Shown here piece after piece: positions 18,703-19,529 of a stretch of DNA of 19,529 nt. Source of the DNA: CAINOH01 sp041663565. Lineage in GTDB: Archaea; Micrarchaeota; Micrarchaeia; Norongarragalinales; CAINOH01. Position 1 is the stretch's first letter. Each line of letters opens with the position of its first letter. The stretch spans positions 1-19,529 of the forward strand of contig JBAYMJ010000023.1 of assembly GCA_041663565.1 (NCBI GenBank), written 5' to 3'. The notes under the pieces were generated by a model. The model saw only the letters and a list, made by a program, of their open reading frames with translations. It made no database searches and was not told the origin of the DNA. Made by a program: the position numbers and the translations under genes.

Positions 18703-19529
18703 ATGGCAATAAAGCCAAACTGGATTGGAATCGACGTCGGCGGCACGAAAATCCACGCGGCAGCCGTGTCTTCTTCTGGAAAAATAATTAGGCAAACACT
18801 AGTTGCTACTCCGAAGCAGAAAGCCGCTGCAATAAGAAAAATCATCGGGCTTGCAAACGGCCTTCGCGACAAAAATACTGTTGCCATCGGAATCGGAGTT
18901 CCCGGGCCGGTTGATTTTGAAAAACAGGCCGTCATCGAGCTTCCGAACCTTACTGGATGGAAAAACATCCCCCTTTCGAAAATAGTCTCGAAGGCGACCG
19001 GCCTTCCCTGCACGGTTGAGAACGACGCCAAGTGCTTCCTACTTGCGGAGATGAAGTACGGGGCGGCGAGGGGCCGGAAGAACGTCGTAGGAGTGATCAT
19101 TGGGACCGGATTTGGGAGCGCCCTTGCCGTTGACGGGAAAATCTACAGGGGCGCGCACGGCTCTGCAGGCGAGGTCGGGCACACCATAATTTCCGACAAG
19201 AGCGGCGCGGTTGGCTTCCGGAACGCCGGCGAACTTGAAAGTTACGCATCCGGAAGGTCGGTCTTCGAAAGGGCGGAAGGAATGGATGCCAAGGCGGTGT
19301 TTGCGGCTGCAAGAAACGGGGACGCCAAGGCGAAAAGGGTCTTCGACAACACGGCATACCGGGCGGGAGTCGGGCTTGCGAACATCATCAACGTGCTAGA
19401 CCCGGAAATTATCGTAGTCGGCGGCTCGCTTTCGAATGCACTGCCGCAGATGCTTCCGATGATGCGAAAAGTGATTCTGCGCGACTGCTTTGCGCCGGCA
19501 AACAGGACGCCGGTTGTGCGGCACAAGCT
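18703..19529 (+). CDS. ROK-family sugar kinase (partial, runs off the right edge)
   Basis: Probable cytoplasmic sugar kinase, such as a glucokinase or N-acetylhexosamine kinase; substrate not predictable. At least 275 residues are visible with no stop before the edge; ROK kinases are about 290-320. The phosphate-1 motif GIDVGGTK (9-16), catalytic ENDAK (D108), GTGFGSALAVDGKIYRG (134-150) and GEVGH (156-160), and the adenosine-motif region NIINVLDPEIIVVGGS (227-242), follow the family order. After H160 the usual ROK zinc cysteines (CxCGxxGC) are absent, replaced by SDKSGAVGFRNAGELESYASG. ATG at 18703 has no Shine-Dalgarno, consistent with leaderless translation. Confidence 0.88.
   Translation, partial: MAIKPNWIGIDVGGTKIHAAAVSSSGKIIRQTLVATPKQKAAAIRKIIGLANGLRDKNTVAIGIGVPGPVDFEKQAVIELPNLTGWKNIPLSKIVSKATGLPCTVENDAKCFLLAEMKYGAARGRKNVVGVIIGTGFGSALAVDGKIYRGAHGSAGEVGHTIISDKSGAVGFRNAGELESYASGRSVFERAEGMDAKAVFAAARNGDAKAKRVFDNTAYRAGVGLANIINVLDPEIIVVGGSLSNALPQMLPMMRKVILRDCFAPANRTPVVRHK

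Overview
This is an archaeal chromosome segment. The evidence is a set of archaeal/eukaryotic-type proteins (S4e, L19e, L32e, aIF1/SUI1, RNase P protein Rnp1, RNA polymerase subunit Rpo12, an archaeal dUTPase), archaeal gene order, TATA-type promoters placed about 25 nt before several start codons (leaderless mRNAs), and Shine-Dalgarno sites complementary to an archaeal 16S tail. The GC content looks moderately high by eye. A small-genome DPANN-type archaeon (for example Micrarchaeota or Diapherotrites) is a guess only; the window has no rRNA gene that would settle it.

Layout. From 1 to about 14,936, almost everything is one minus-strand ribosomal cluster corresponding to S10 plus spc. In transcription order it reads rpo12, L3, L4, L23, L2, S19, L22, S3, L29, then a break, then aIF1, rnp1, S17, L14, L24, S4e, L5, S14, S8, L6, L32e, L19e, L18, S5, L30, L15 and secY (cut by the left edge). 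Genes are separated by about 0-60 nt. Many starts carry GTGAT 4-5 nt before ATG, while S19, S14 and L18 use TTG behind AGGTG(A).

The break at 8485-9676 is the most notable feature. A plus-strand toxin-antitoxin-like module (ribbon-helix-helix protein, overlapping PIN-domain DUF3368-like protein, and a small basic third gene) sits antisense inside the ribosomal cluster. It has a palindromic operator candidate, T-rich terminator-like sequence facing L29, and a promoter candidate restarting transcription ahead of aIF1.

Upstream of the cluster (14,955-17,260, minus strand) lie two small membrane proteins of unknown function, a dUTPase and an NAD kinase with an inserted four-cysteine zinc-binding motif. 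From 17,345 the plus strand carries two unrecognised genes and a ROK-family sugar kinase that lacks the usual ROK zinc cysteines and runs off the right edge.

No stretch above about 300 bp lacks a gene. The larger spacers (765-927, 8485-8769, 15183-15393, 15742-15922) hold promoters, inverted repeats, short direct repeats and a long polypurine/polypyrimidine tract. No rRNA, tRNA, CRISPR array or insertion sequence was seen.
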